Source: Deltaproteobacteria bacterium
Lineage (GTDB): Bacteria; Desulfobacterota; SM23-61
Length of the DNA: 5,056 nucleotides
Direction of reading: 5' to 3'
Assembly: GCA_029857975.1 (NCBI GenBank)
Contig: JAOUFX010000308.1
Span: 1-5,056, forward strand
Positions 1 to 5,056 of this stretch are shown here, piece after piece. The stretch's first letter is position 1; each line of letters opens with the position of its first letter. The translations under genes and the position numbers were made by a program. The notes under the pieces are model-generated. The model searched no databases, was not told the origin of the DNA, and saw nothing but the letters and a program-made list of their open reading frames with translations.

Positions 1-423
1 CTTAGCCAGCATACCCTCCTTACCTGATAATCCCACACTCTCCAAAAGTTTCCCGGATTTTTCCTCCACTCCCCCGTTCTTTCTCCCCTTACTCCCCCCC
101 CTTTGGGAAAGGCAGGAGATGGTTACGTTCTCGAAAGTGGTGAGCTGGTGGAAGGGCCGCACAATCTGGAAGGTTCGGGCAATCCCCTTATTGACGATGG
201 TCCATGGCTTCAGGCCAACAATGCTCTCTCCTTGGAAGGTGATCATCCCCCGGCTAGGTTTGAGAAAACCGGTCAACAAATTGAAGAGGGTGGTCTTCCC
301 CGCGCCATTGGGGCCGATGATCCCTAAGGTCTCCCCCTGGTAGAGAGTAAAGCTGACGTTGCGGAGAGCTCCCAACCCACCGAAGTATTTGGTCAGATCA
401 TGGACTTCCAATATCGTTCCCAT
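1..423 (-). CDS. livG: LivG-type ABC transporter ATP-binding protein, N-terminal part (truncated by window edge)
   Basis: This is the ATPase subunit of a branched-chain amino acid type (HAAT) ABC importer. It would sit on the cytoplasmic face of the LivH-LivM channel and power uptake. The frame is open from the ATG at 423 to the window edge, giving 141 codons; the C-terminal 100 or so residues of a usual 250-260 are missing. Visible landmarks are a start typical of the family (MGTILEVHDLTKYFGGLGAL), the Walker A motif GPNGAGKTT at residues 37-45, and the Q-loop in ARTFQIVRPF with Q86. The signature motif, Walker B and H-loop lie outside the window. The start is 8 bp after the livM stop. The ribosome site GGGAGGTGA (minus strand, 440-432) overlaps that stop, which suggests translational coupling. 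The stretch after the Q-loop (residues 103-120) is short, Gly/Lys/Arg-rich and encoded partly by a run of eight G. Family assignment is secure; the ligand is unknown. Confidence 0.93.
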   Translation of the reverse strand, partial: MGTILEVHDLTKYFGGLGALRNVSFTLYQGETLGIIGPNGAGKTTLFNLLTGFLKPSRGMITFQGESIVGLKPWTIVNKGIARTFQIVRPFHQLTTFENVTISCLSQRGGSKGRKNGGVEEKSGKLLESVGLSGKEGMLAK

Positions 424-431
424 GAATGATC

Positions 432-1388
432 TCACCTCCCTTTCTTTTTGATGAGGCCCATGATCGCATCGCTGAGGGTGGGCAGGACCCCCTTAGGTAG
501 AAACAGCAGTATGAGAACCACAGCCGCGGTATAGATGAGAAGTCGCACTTCTTCCCATTCCCGCATCATCTCGTTGAATAATGTCAGAAGATAAGCCCCC
601 GCGATGGGACCGGTGATCGTGCCGATCCCTCCCACCACGCTCATGATGATCACCAAAACCGATAGGTTGATGGATAAGGTCTCCGGTCCCACGTGAAGTT
701 GATTGTGCGCATAGAAAGCCCCAGCCGCCCCGGCCAAGAACCCGCTGATCACGAAAGTGGTCAGCTTATAGGCGGTCGTATTTACACCCGAGGCCATGGC
801 TCCAACCTCATCTTCCCGGATGGCTTTGAGGATCAGCCCTTTATTCGATCGGCCGCCGATATAAAGCAAACCGCAGGATAAGGTCGTGAGGAGAATTGAA
901 AAGTAGTATTTTCCCTCCAAGGTGGGCCAGATGGGAGCGATTCCATAAAGACCGTCGAGGCCGCCGGTGACTTCCCAAAATACATCGGTCAGCCCGTAGG
1001 GAAGGGCGGCCGCAGCAAAGGTGGCCAGGGCAAAATAGGGACCCCGGAGGCGAAGGCAGGGCGTCCCGATAATGAGCCCCAAAAGGGCGGCCACTCCTCC
1101 CCCGAAAAAGATGGTCACCCAGGGGGGGAATTTGAAATAGAAATTCAAAAGAGCTGCGGTGTAAGCTCCCCCACCGATGAAAAGGGCGTGGCCAAAGCTG
1201 ACCTGGCCCGTGTACCCGCAGAGAATATCCCAACTGGCCACGTAGACCGCATAGATGTTGGCCAGGATTATGATTTCCACGATGGCCCGGTTTTTGATAA
1301 AAAGGGGCACCACAGAGAGGACCGCCAGGGCAATGAGTAATCCCACTCGTTCGCCGGAAAAAATGGAGCGGTTATTTTGTTCAGGCAT
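432..1388 (-). CDS. livM: LivM-type branched-chain amino acid ABC transporter permease
   Basis: This inner-membrane permease pairs with LivH to form the channel of a HAAT-family importer. At 318 residues from the ATG at 1388 it has normal family length. It is strongly hydrophobic with many membrane segments. The LivM hallmark GYTGQVSFGHALF is at about 58-70. The cytoplasmic coupling loop that contacts the ATPase is LKAIREDEVGAMASGVN at about 187-203, and GGIGTITGPIAGAY is at about 253-266. The protein ends in a basic KKKGR tail. A longer frame could start at a TTG at 1406, adding six residues and overlapping the livH stop. I prefer the ATG because AGAGGGGG lies six bases before it and the TTG has no comparable site. 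livH ends 14 bp upstream and livG starts 8 bp downstream, so the three genes form one transcription unit. Family certain; transported compound not deducible. Confidence 0.95.
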   Translation of the reverse strand: MPEQNNRSIFSGERVGLLIALAVLSVVPLFIKNRAIVEIIILANIYAVYVASWDILCGYTGQVSFGHALFIGGGAYTAALLNFYFKFPPWVTIFFGGGVAALLGLIIGTPCLRLRGPYFALATFAAAALPYGLTDVFWEVTGGLDGLYGIAPIWPTLEGKYYFSILLTTLSCGLLYIGGRSNKGLILKAIREDEVGAMASGVNTTAYKLTTFVISGFLAGAAGAFYAHNQLHVGPETLSINLSVLVIIMSVVGGIGTITGPIAGAYLLTLFNEMMREWEEVRLLIYTAAVVLILLFLPKGVLPTLSDAIMGLIKKKGR

Positions 1389-1394
1389 AATTTT

Positions 1395-1402
1395 CCCCCT
1401 CT
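1395..1402 (-). promoter_or_regulatory. Ribosome binding site deciding the livM start
   Basis: The minus strand reads AGAGGGGG here, followed by AAAATT and then ATG at 1388. The six-base spacing suits the ATG. The alternative TTG at 1406 lies upstream of this site and cannot use it, so the shorter livM product is favoured. The site sits immediately after the livH stop codon (1405-1403), so ribosomes finishing livH could reinitiate here. Confidence 0.7.
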
Positions 1403-2269
1403 TCAAGTCTCAATCCGTTTGCCCAATAAACCAGAGGGACGAAAGGAGAGCATTAGGAGAATCACGATCACCGACACGATTTCTCCGAAATAGCTGGAAA
1501 AGGAGAAGGAAATGACCACTTCCAAATAGCCAATCAAAAGAGCGGCCAGAATGGTTCCTTCCAGGCTCCCGATTCCTCCCAGGACCACCACGGCAAAGAT
1601 CTTCCCTAAGGTGGGAGCCCACATTTCCGGGCGAGCACCAATGGTGGGGGCGATGAAGGCTCCTGCGACGGCGGCCAGGGCGGCGGAGATGGCAATGACC
1701 GTCATATAGACCCTCTCGCTGTTGATGCCCATGAAAAGGGCCGCTTCCCGGTCCTGGGCGACGGCCAGAATGGCTTTCCCCATCCGCGTCCGGTAGATGA
1801 ACAGCCAGAGAATAACCAGAAGAATGACCGAAACGACCAGGGTCAAAAGCCTTTGGGCGTCAATATCCACCATCCCGAAGAGAGACAGTTTCTCTTCGAT
1901 GAACCCCTGGACATTCCGGTCTGCAGGGCCATAGAGGAAGATCATCAATTGCTGAAAGAACATGGCTAGCGCAATGGTGATCATCAGGACCGACCATTCG
2001 GAGGCCATAACCGGACGGATACAGAAACGATACATCCCCGTCCCCAAAAGCCCCACGCCCACCACGGATAGCAGGATGGCCATAGCCAGGTTCACCTGGA
2101 GAACGGAAAAAAACGTATAAATCAGGTAGGCTCCGATCATGTAAAAGGCGGTATGGGCCAGGTTCACAATATTGGCCACCCCGAAGATCAGACAGAAACC
2201 CATGGCCAGAAGGGCGTAGATGCTGCTTTGGACGGCTCCATAAACCAAGATCTCTAAAAAGATATTCAT
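1403..2269 (-). CDS. livH: LivH-type branched-chain amino acid ABC transporter permease
   Basis: This is the second inner-membrane permease of the HAAT importer and forms a heterodimeric channel with LivM. At 288 residues it is full length for the family. The N-terminal membrane hairpin carries the family pattern ALLAMGFCLIFGVANIVNLAHTAF at about 19-42, in two overlapping hydrophobic blocks, followed by MIGAY. The family more often has NFAHG where this protein has NLAHT. The coupling loop toward the ATPase is ILAVAQDREAALFMGIN at about 167-183. VVVLGGIGSLEGTILAAL at about 227-244 is the conserved late segment, and the C-terminus RPSGLLGK is typical. The ATG at 2269 follows AGGGAGAG (minus strand 2286-2279) at nine bases. 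It is the first permease gene after the binding-protein gene, but separated from it by 397 bp holding hairpins and repeats. Its stop lies 14 bp before livM. Family certain; specificity unknown. Confidence 0.95.
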   Translation of the reverse strand: MNIFLEILVYGAVQSSIYALLAMGFCLIFGVANIVNLAHTAFYMIGAYLIYTFFSVLQVNLAMAILLSVVGVGLLGTGMYRFCIRPVMASEWSVLMITIALAMFFQQLMIFLYGPADRNVQGFIEEKLSLFGMVDIDAQRLLTLVVSVILLVILWLFIYRTRMGKAILAVAQDREAALFMGINSERVYMTVIAISAALAAVAGAFIAPTIGARPEMWAPTLGKIFAVVVLGGIGSLEGTILAALLIGYLEVVISFSFSSYFGEIVSVIVILLMLSFRPSGLLGKRIET

Positions 2270-2293
2270 GGCTGCAATCTCTCCCTGACATAG

Positions 2294-2309
2294 AATTGAT
2301 GGCTCAATT
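2294..2309. repeat. Small inverted repeat upstream of livH
   Basis: AATTGA (2294-2299) and TCAATT (2304-2309) are perfect inverted arms around TGGC. The element lies 25-40 bases upstream of the livH ATG, just before its ribosome site. It could be a small operator or a weak hairpin affecting livH initiation. Six A/T-rich pairs can easily arise by chance, so only the structure is claimed. Confidence 0.4.
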
Positions 2310-2326
2310 TCTTTCCCCGAATCTTA

Positions 2327-2346
2327 TTTCTTCATTTTTCTTCATT
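2327..2346. repeat. Perfect 10 bp tandem duplication
   Basis: The + strand reads TTTCTTCATT twice in direct succession (2327-2336 and 2337-2346). On the transcribed strand this is an A-rich AATGAAGAAA repeat in the untranslated region before livH. It looks like a slippage duplication; no function is evident. Confidence 0.7.
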
Positions 2347-2384
2347 CTTGATGGATTCGAAAAAAGTCCTTTTTGTCCCGTTTT

Positions 2385-2508
2385 CGTCATTCCCGCAAAA
2401 GCGGGAATCCAGGGTTTCCTGTAAAAACAGGAATCCAGTTTCATTTTGTATATAGTTCCCTGCTTCCGCAGGGACGTAGTCTGGACTCCTGCTTGCGCAG
2501 GAGTGACG
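2385..2508. repeat. REP/REPIN-like cluster of four short hairpins
   Basis: Four compact hairpins follow one another: ATTCCCGC/GCGGGAAT (2389-2396, 2401-2408), TTCCTGT/ACAGGAA (2416-2422, 2427-2433), TCCCTGC/GCAGGGA (2457-2463, 2468-2474) and ACTCCTGC/GCAGGAGT (2485-2492, 2497-2504). Each has a four-base loop. The first two are followed by GAATCCAG (2405-2412, 2431-2438), and the last is preceded by the inverted counterpart CTGGACTCC (2481-2489). The outer ends CGTCATTCC (2385-2393) and GGAGTGACG (2500-2508) are inverted copies with one mismatch. The element is therefore a pair of converging units, as in REPINs. Repeats of this consensus are common between genes in several proteobacterial groups and are thought to be mobilised by RAYT (TnpA-REP) transposases; none is encoded here. 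As RNA the hairpins could block 3' exonucleases or weaken read-through into livH. Confidence 0.85.
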
Positions 2509-2604
2509 GGTTCTCTGACTTTTTACGAGATCATCATTCTTGCCTCGTTAAGAGACCGACGAATCCAAATCCCGCCCATCTCCTTCCCTTGTCCCTTGAA
2601 CGTA

Positions 2605-2644
2605 GCCGGGAGAAGCCAAGGATCGCTGTTGCCCTCCTCCCGGC
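2605..2644 (-). other. Stable GC-rich hairpin after the binding-protein gene
   Basis: On the minus strand GCCGGGAGGAG (2644-2634) pairs with CTTCTCCCGGC (2615-2605). This gives an 11 bp stem with one G-U pair and an 18-base loop, beginning 22 bases after the binding-protein stop. The sequence that follows (TACGTTCAAGG) has no U-run, so it is not a canonical intrinsic terminator. A 3' stabilising stem or a partial barrier is more likely. Confidence 0.6.
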
Positions 2645-2666
2645 CTTCTAACAAATCTCCCTTGAT

Positions 2667-3890
2667 TTACTTTTTCTTCTTTAACCAAGGGGGAGGAATA
2701 TATTTGCCCGCGGCAAACTCTTCGGGGAAGAACACCACATGTTTCCCGTCCTGCCACTGGGCCCAGACAGGCTGTTTGCCTTCCTTTCCATATTTCAGGT
2801 CATGATCTTTGGTGAAAGCAATGATTCCCGCCGCTCCCTCATACCGCATCGTCTCCAGAGTCTTGATGATAACATCCGTGTCCAGCGACTTGGCCTTCTC
2901 GACTGCCGCCTTCAGCAAGTAGAGGGCGTCATACTGGCCCCAGGCCGTGTAGGTAGGAGAGATCTTATAGGTATTCACATATTTGTCATAGAAAGGAATG
3001 GACTTGGGAGTAATGGGGGCCCTGGCCCCGTTGATCAACTGGGTGGATTCATAGTTGCATTTCCCCCCCGTCTTATCCCAGAAATCCGAAACCTGGCTAT
3101 TCAGACTGTAGCCCGCCTGATGGACCGCGAGTTTGGTGTCGGCCCATTGGTTGGTAATCGGGACCCCGGGGGAAAGGGCTTGGACGGTCAGCAAAAGCTC
3201 GGCCCCCTTGGATCGGATCTGGGAAAACTGGGGGGAGAAGTCGGTCCTCTTGGGGTCGAAGACATCCAGGTAAACGATCTTAAGCCCGTGCTTGGGCAAT
3301 TCCTTTTCCAAAAAGGCGGACATTTCCCGGGCCCAAACAGAGCTCTCGGGCAGCAGGGCGACTTTGGTTACCTTTAACTCCTTCTTGAAGAATTCCCCGG
3401 CCATAACCGCCATATCGTAGGCGAACCAATCCGAGTGCACGCACCCAACGCGGAAGAAATATTTGGACTTCTCGTAGTTGTCTTGCACCATCTTGGCCAG
3501 TTTGGGGGTCGCCGGTCCGCTGCTCAGCCAGAGCTTCTTGGCGTCGAAAATGTGAGGGGCCTGAGCCAGCCCCACTCCGCTCATCCAGCCGCCGCTGACA
3601 AAATCGACCTTGTCCGCAAAGAGAAGCTTTTTGATGGCGGTGACGCCCTTCTCGGCGATTCCATCATCATCGGCAAAAAACAGCTCAATTTTATGACCCC
3701 AAATCCCCCCCATGGCATTGATCTCGTTGGCCGCAATTTCTGACGCATTTTTAGAGCCAATGCCTGCCTCCTTTTGCATGGCCGCGGTGACGCCCATTTT
3801 AATCACTTTCTGCTGGGCGTAGGTTTCGAAAGATAGGCCAAAACACACCGCGATTCCTACAGCTATGAACATAAAAATCTTTGCCCTCAT
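2667..3890 (-). CDS. Periplasmic substrate-binding protein of a branched-chain amino acid type ABC importer (LivJ/LivK-like)
   Basis: This is the extracytoplasmic ligand-binding component (periplasmic binding protein type I, Peripla_BP_6 family) that delivers substrate to LivH-LivM. It has 407 residues. A signal peptide is clear: basic MRAK, a hydrophobic core to about residue 21, and a likely signal peptidase I site after TYA (A25). The mature protein starts like the family (KVIKMGVTAAM) and continues with AANEINAMGGIWGHKIEL, GGWMSGVGLAQAP and the typical DPKRTDFSPQFSQIRSKGAELLL (about 212-234, in two parts). Near the end come GAAGIIAFTKDHD and WAQWQDGKHVVFFPEEFA, closing with PPWLKKKK. The mature part has two cysteines, C150 and C278, which could form a disulfide. 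The ATG at 3890 has an excellent ribosome site, AAGGAGGG with five-base spacing (minus strand 3903-3896), implying strong translation. Ligand specificity in this family cannot be read from sequence by eye; aromatic or short-chain acids are as possible as branched-chain amino acids. Confidence 0.93.
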   Translation of the reverse strand: MRAKIFMFIAVGIAVCFGLSFETYAQQKVIKMGVTAAMQKEAGIGSKNASEIAANEINAMGGIWGHKIELFFADDDGIAEKGVTAIKKLLFADKVDFVSGGWMSGVGLAQAPHIFDAKKLWLSSGPATPKLAKMVQDNYEKSKYFFRVGCVHSDWFAYDMAVMAGEFFKKELKVTKVALLPESSVWAREMSAFLEKELPKHGLKIVYLDVFDPKRTDFSPQFSQIRSKGAELLLTVQALSPGVPITNQWADTKLAVHQAGYSLNSQVSDFWDKTGGKCNYESTQLINGARAPITPKSIPFYDKYVNTYKISPTYTAWGQYDALYLLKAAVEKAKSLDTDVIIKTLETMRYEGAAGIIAFTKDHDLKYGKEGKQPVWAQWQDGKHVVFFPEEFAAGKYIPPPWLKKKK

Positions 3891-3956
3891 TTTAACCCTC
3901 CTTTTCTTTCAGTTTGGCTTTCCCTTTTCACGCCAACTCTTGTAGTTTTCTCTTCC

Positions 3957-3966
3957 TCACCTCCTT
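3957..3966 (-). promoter_or_regulatory. Orphan perfect Shine-Dalgarno sequence in the leader
   Basis: The minus strand reads AAGGAGGTGA, fully complementary to the usual 16S rRNA 3' end, yet no ATG, GTG or TTG follows at usable spacing; the next TTG is about 20 bases on. A GTG inside the motif would open only a 10-codon frame and is too close to the motif to use it. It may be a relic, or a ribosome-docking site that protects the message. The motif is certain; the role is inferred. Confidence 0.5.
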
Positions 3967-4054
3967 TCCTTTTGACCACCCAGAACGCCCCCTGGTGATA
4001 ATTTGGTTATGGGTGACTTGCTTCCCTTCTTGCGGCGTTCTCAGCGAGCTCTAC

Positions 4055-4069
4055 GGTGAATCATTCACC
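4055..4069. promoter_or_regulatory. 15 bp perfect palindrome, candidate operator
   Basis: GGTGAATCATTCACC has perfect 7 bp arms around one central base. The odd centre leaves little room for an RNA loop, so a DNA site for a dimeric regulator is more likely than a hairpin. It lies 13 bp beyond the oxidoreductase stop and about 165 bp upstream of the binding-protein ATG. Its TGAAT/ATTCA halves resemble operators of TetR-type acyl-CoA-responsive regulators in general form; this is resemblance only. Confidence 0.45.
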
Positions 4070-4082
4070 CCCCTCTTGCCCT

Positions 4083-5056
4083 TCACAACTGGAGGGCTGC
4101 GGAAAAACCTTCATGAATGGCTTCTTTCGCCTTCCGCGGCTCCACACAGTCGCCAATCGGGAGAATTTGAGGAACTTTCCCCTCCAAAGCTTGAAGGATT
4201 TCATTGTTGGCCCGGGAACCCAGGGCCAGGATGATGGTCCCTGCTTCCAGGTAACGTTCATTTCCATTATGGCTGACGAGTACTTTTCCAGCGCGGATGT
4301 CTTTTACCTCTGTCGAAAGCAGGGAAGATATTTTTTGCAAGCGTATTCGTTCTAAAAGAAGGGCGCGGGTAGTTCCTTCCATATCCGCCGCCAACCTTTC
4401 CGTCATTTCCACTACGGTTACCCGGCATCCTTTCTGGGATAGGAACTCAGCCGTTTCCATTCCGACCATCCCGCCGCCGAGTATCAGGACCTCCTTCTCA
4501 ACTTCCTTGCCCGCAAGAACCTCCCAGGCAGTCAGAACCTTTGGCCCGGAAAAGGAAGCGGGAAAGTTCGGCCGGGCACCCGTTGCCACGATTACCATAT
4601 CGGGGTTTTCCTTGGCGATATTCTCCTCGTTTCCTTCTGTATTCAATTTGATTTCCACACCTTCCCTATCGACCTCGCGGGTGAGCCAATCCATCGCTTT
4701 CAAAAAAGTTTGCTTGTGAGGAGGGACGGAAGCCAGAAGGATCTGCCCTCCCAAAAGAGAACTTTTTTCCATGAGGGTCACCCGATGCCCGCGCTTCCTG
4801 GCCACCCGGGCTGCTTCGAGACCCCCTGGACCACCGCCGATGATTAAAACCTTTTTGGCTTTCTCCACCGGATCCATCCGGTATTTTTCTTCATTTCCCA
4901 GCAAAGCATTTTGGAAGCAGGTGAGTTCCTCCTGCTGGAAAAGTCTCCAGAGGCAGTGGTTGCAAGCGATGCACGGGCGAATTCGATCCGCTTCCCCCCG
5001 GGCTGCCTTGAGAGGCCAGTAGGGGTCGCAAAGGAAAGCCCTTCCGGAAGCGATCA
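4083..5056 (-). CDS. Old yellow enzyme-family Fe-S flavoprotein (2,4-dienoyl-CoA reductase / trimethylamine dehydrogenase type), C-terminal half
   Basis: The frame is open from the window edge to the TGA at 4083, giving 323 residues of a family usually about 640-730 long. The N-terminal FMN-binding barrel lies mostly outside. Numbering visible residues: GRAFLCDPYWPLKAARGEADRIRPC (4-28, in two parts) is the end of the barrel and the family lead-in to the cluster. The Fe-S ligands are C28, C31, C34 and C46 (C-x2-C-x2-C-x11-C). A first dinucleotide fold, VLIIGGGPGGLEAA with GGGPGG at 73-78, should bind FAD or ADP. VATGARP is at 156-162. A second fold, GGGMVG at 193-198 ending in E216, should bind NAD(P)H; the acidic residue hints at NADH. 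The C-terminus IGDCVEPRKAKEAIHEGF is typical and complete. Such enzymes reduce activated C=C bonds or demethylate amines, moving electrons between nicotinamide, FAD, the cluster and FMN in the cytoplasm. A TTG at 4904 is internal, not the start. Family strong; substrate unknown. Confidence 0.9.
   Translation of the reverse strand, partial: IASGRAFLCDPYWPLKAARGEADRIRPCIACNHCLWRLFQQEELTCFQNALLGNEEKYRMDPVEKAKKVLIIGGGPGGLEAARVARKRGHRVTLMEKSSLLGGQILLASVPPHKQTFLKAMDWLTREVDREGVEIKLNTEGNEENIAKENPDMVIVATGARPNFPASFSGPKVLTAWEVLAGKEVEKEVLILGGGMVGMETAEFLSQKGCRVTVVEMTERLAADMEGTTRALLLERIRLQKISSLLSTEVKDIRAGKVLVSHNGNERYLEAGTIILALGSRANNEILQALEGKVPQILPIGDCVEPRKAKEAIHEGFSAALQL

Larger units (their letters stand above)
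2270..2666. other. 397 bp gap between binding-protein gene and livH; no gene
   Basis: No convincing gene lies here. On the transcribed (minus) strand the order is: a GC-rich hairpin shortly after the binding-protein stop (2605-2644), an unremarkable stretch (about 2511-2604), the REPIN-like hairpin cluster (2385-2508), an A/T-rich stretch with a 10 bp tandem duplication (2327-2346), a small inverted repeat (2294-2309), and the livH ribosome site. I looked for a promoter serving livH and found no convincing -35/-10 pair, so read-through from the binding-protein gene is the simplest model. Open frames across the repeat encode peptides that only reflect the repeat. Confidence 0.8.
3891..4082 (-). 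other. 192 bp leader between oxidoreductase and binding-protein gene
   Basis: This gap holds no gene. On the minus strand it carries, in order, the 15 bp palindrome (4055-4069), an orphan ribosome-site-like sequence (3957-3966) and the real binding-protein ribosome site (3896-3903). I found no clear sigma-70 or sigma-54 promoter; an A/T-rich patch around 4000-4010 is the only weak -10 candidate. The gap is long enough for a separate binding-protein promoter. No hairpin followed by a T-run separates the oxidoreductase gene, so co-transcription is also possible. Confidence 0.6.

Noticed and set aside
2270..2384. Separate promoter for livH
   Set aside because: A weak TAAGAT box exists on the minus strand near 2321-2326, but no matching -35 element lies at proper spacing.
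2385..2508. CRISPR array
   Set aside because: The repeats are short imperfect palindromes in both orientations with differing stems. There are no uniform direct repeats or regular spacers, and no cas gene.
2373..2651. Plus-strand open frame of 92 codons (and an overlapping one at 2446-2805) in the intergenic gap
   Set aside because: Its peptide (HSRKSGNPGF, LDSCLRRSDG) is the translation of the REP-like repeat, a known source of spurious protein calls. The rest is non-conserved and runs toward or into the antisense of the binding-protein gene.
2739..3377. 212-codon plus-strand open frame
   Set aside because: It lies entirely antisense to the well-supported binding-protein gene and has no recognisable domain. 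Third-position GC bias of the real gene explains its openness.
3816..3890. Lipoprotein signal in the binding protein (C16)
   Set aside because: The residues before C16 are I-A-V. A lipobox needs Ala, Gly or Ser just before the cysteine, whereas the TYA site after residue 25 fits signal peptidase I.
3982..4041. Inverted repeat AGAACGCC / GGCGTTCT in the leader
   Set aside because: The arms are only 8 bp and 44 bp apart, with no further pairing next to them. This is plausible by chance and not called as an operator or terminator.
4083..4904. Oxidoreductase as a complete 273-residue protein starting at a TTG
   Set aside because: The same frame continues upstream without a stop to the window edge. 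It encodes the family's Fe-S cysteines and the end of the barrel domain, so the TTG is an internal leucine.

Overview
The window is a chromosomal stretch, probably bacterial, in which every supported gene lies on the minus strand, so genes are read from high to low coordinates. In transcription order it holds: the C-terminal half of a large Fe-S flavoprotein of the old yellow enzyme / 2,4-dienoyl-CoA reductase / trimethylamine dehydrogenase family (4083-5056, 5' end outside the window); a 192 bp leader; a periplasmic substrate-binding protein of the branched-chain amino acid (LivJ/LivK-like) type (2667-3890); a 397 bp gap with hairpins and a REP/REPIN-like repeat cluster; the permeases livH (1403-2269) and livM (432-1388); and the first 141 codons of the ATPase livG (1-423), which runs off the window.

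Together the four transporter genes make up most of a HAAT-type ABC importer. The binding protein captures the ligand in the periplasm, LivH and LivM form the membrane channel, and LivG is one of the two ATPases. LivF is not in the window and would be expected downstream of livG. The permease and ATPase genes are tightly packed, with gaps of 14 and 8 bp, and are probably translationally coupled. The binding-protein gene is separated from them by structured RNA and repeats, an arrangement that would let the binding protein be made in excess. The oxidoreductase upstream suggests, without proving it, that the importer serves a catabolic locus for an acyl, aromatic or amine-type compound rather than simple leucine uptake.

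The exported binding protein points to a Gram-negative cell. GC content looks moderate, a little over 50% by eye. The ATTCCCGC-loop-GCGGGAAT-CCAG repeat is a type I associate with Deltaproteobacteria/Desulfobacterota and some other Proteobacteria. The likely source is therefore a Desulfobacterota-like organism, but this is inference with modest confidence.

I see no RNA gene, CRISPR array, insertion sequence, phage gene or defence gene, and no evidence for a novel multi-gene system. The points most worth a second look are non-coding: the REPIN-like cluster, a stable hairpin after the binding-protein gene, a perfect 15 bp palindrome in the leader, and an orphan perfect Shine-Dalgarno sequence. 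One protein detail also stands out, the cysteine spacing of the oxidoreductase cluster.
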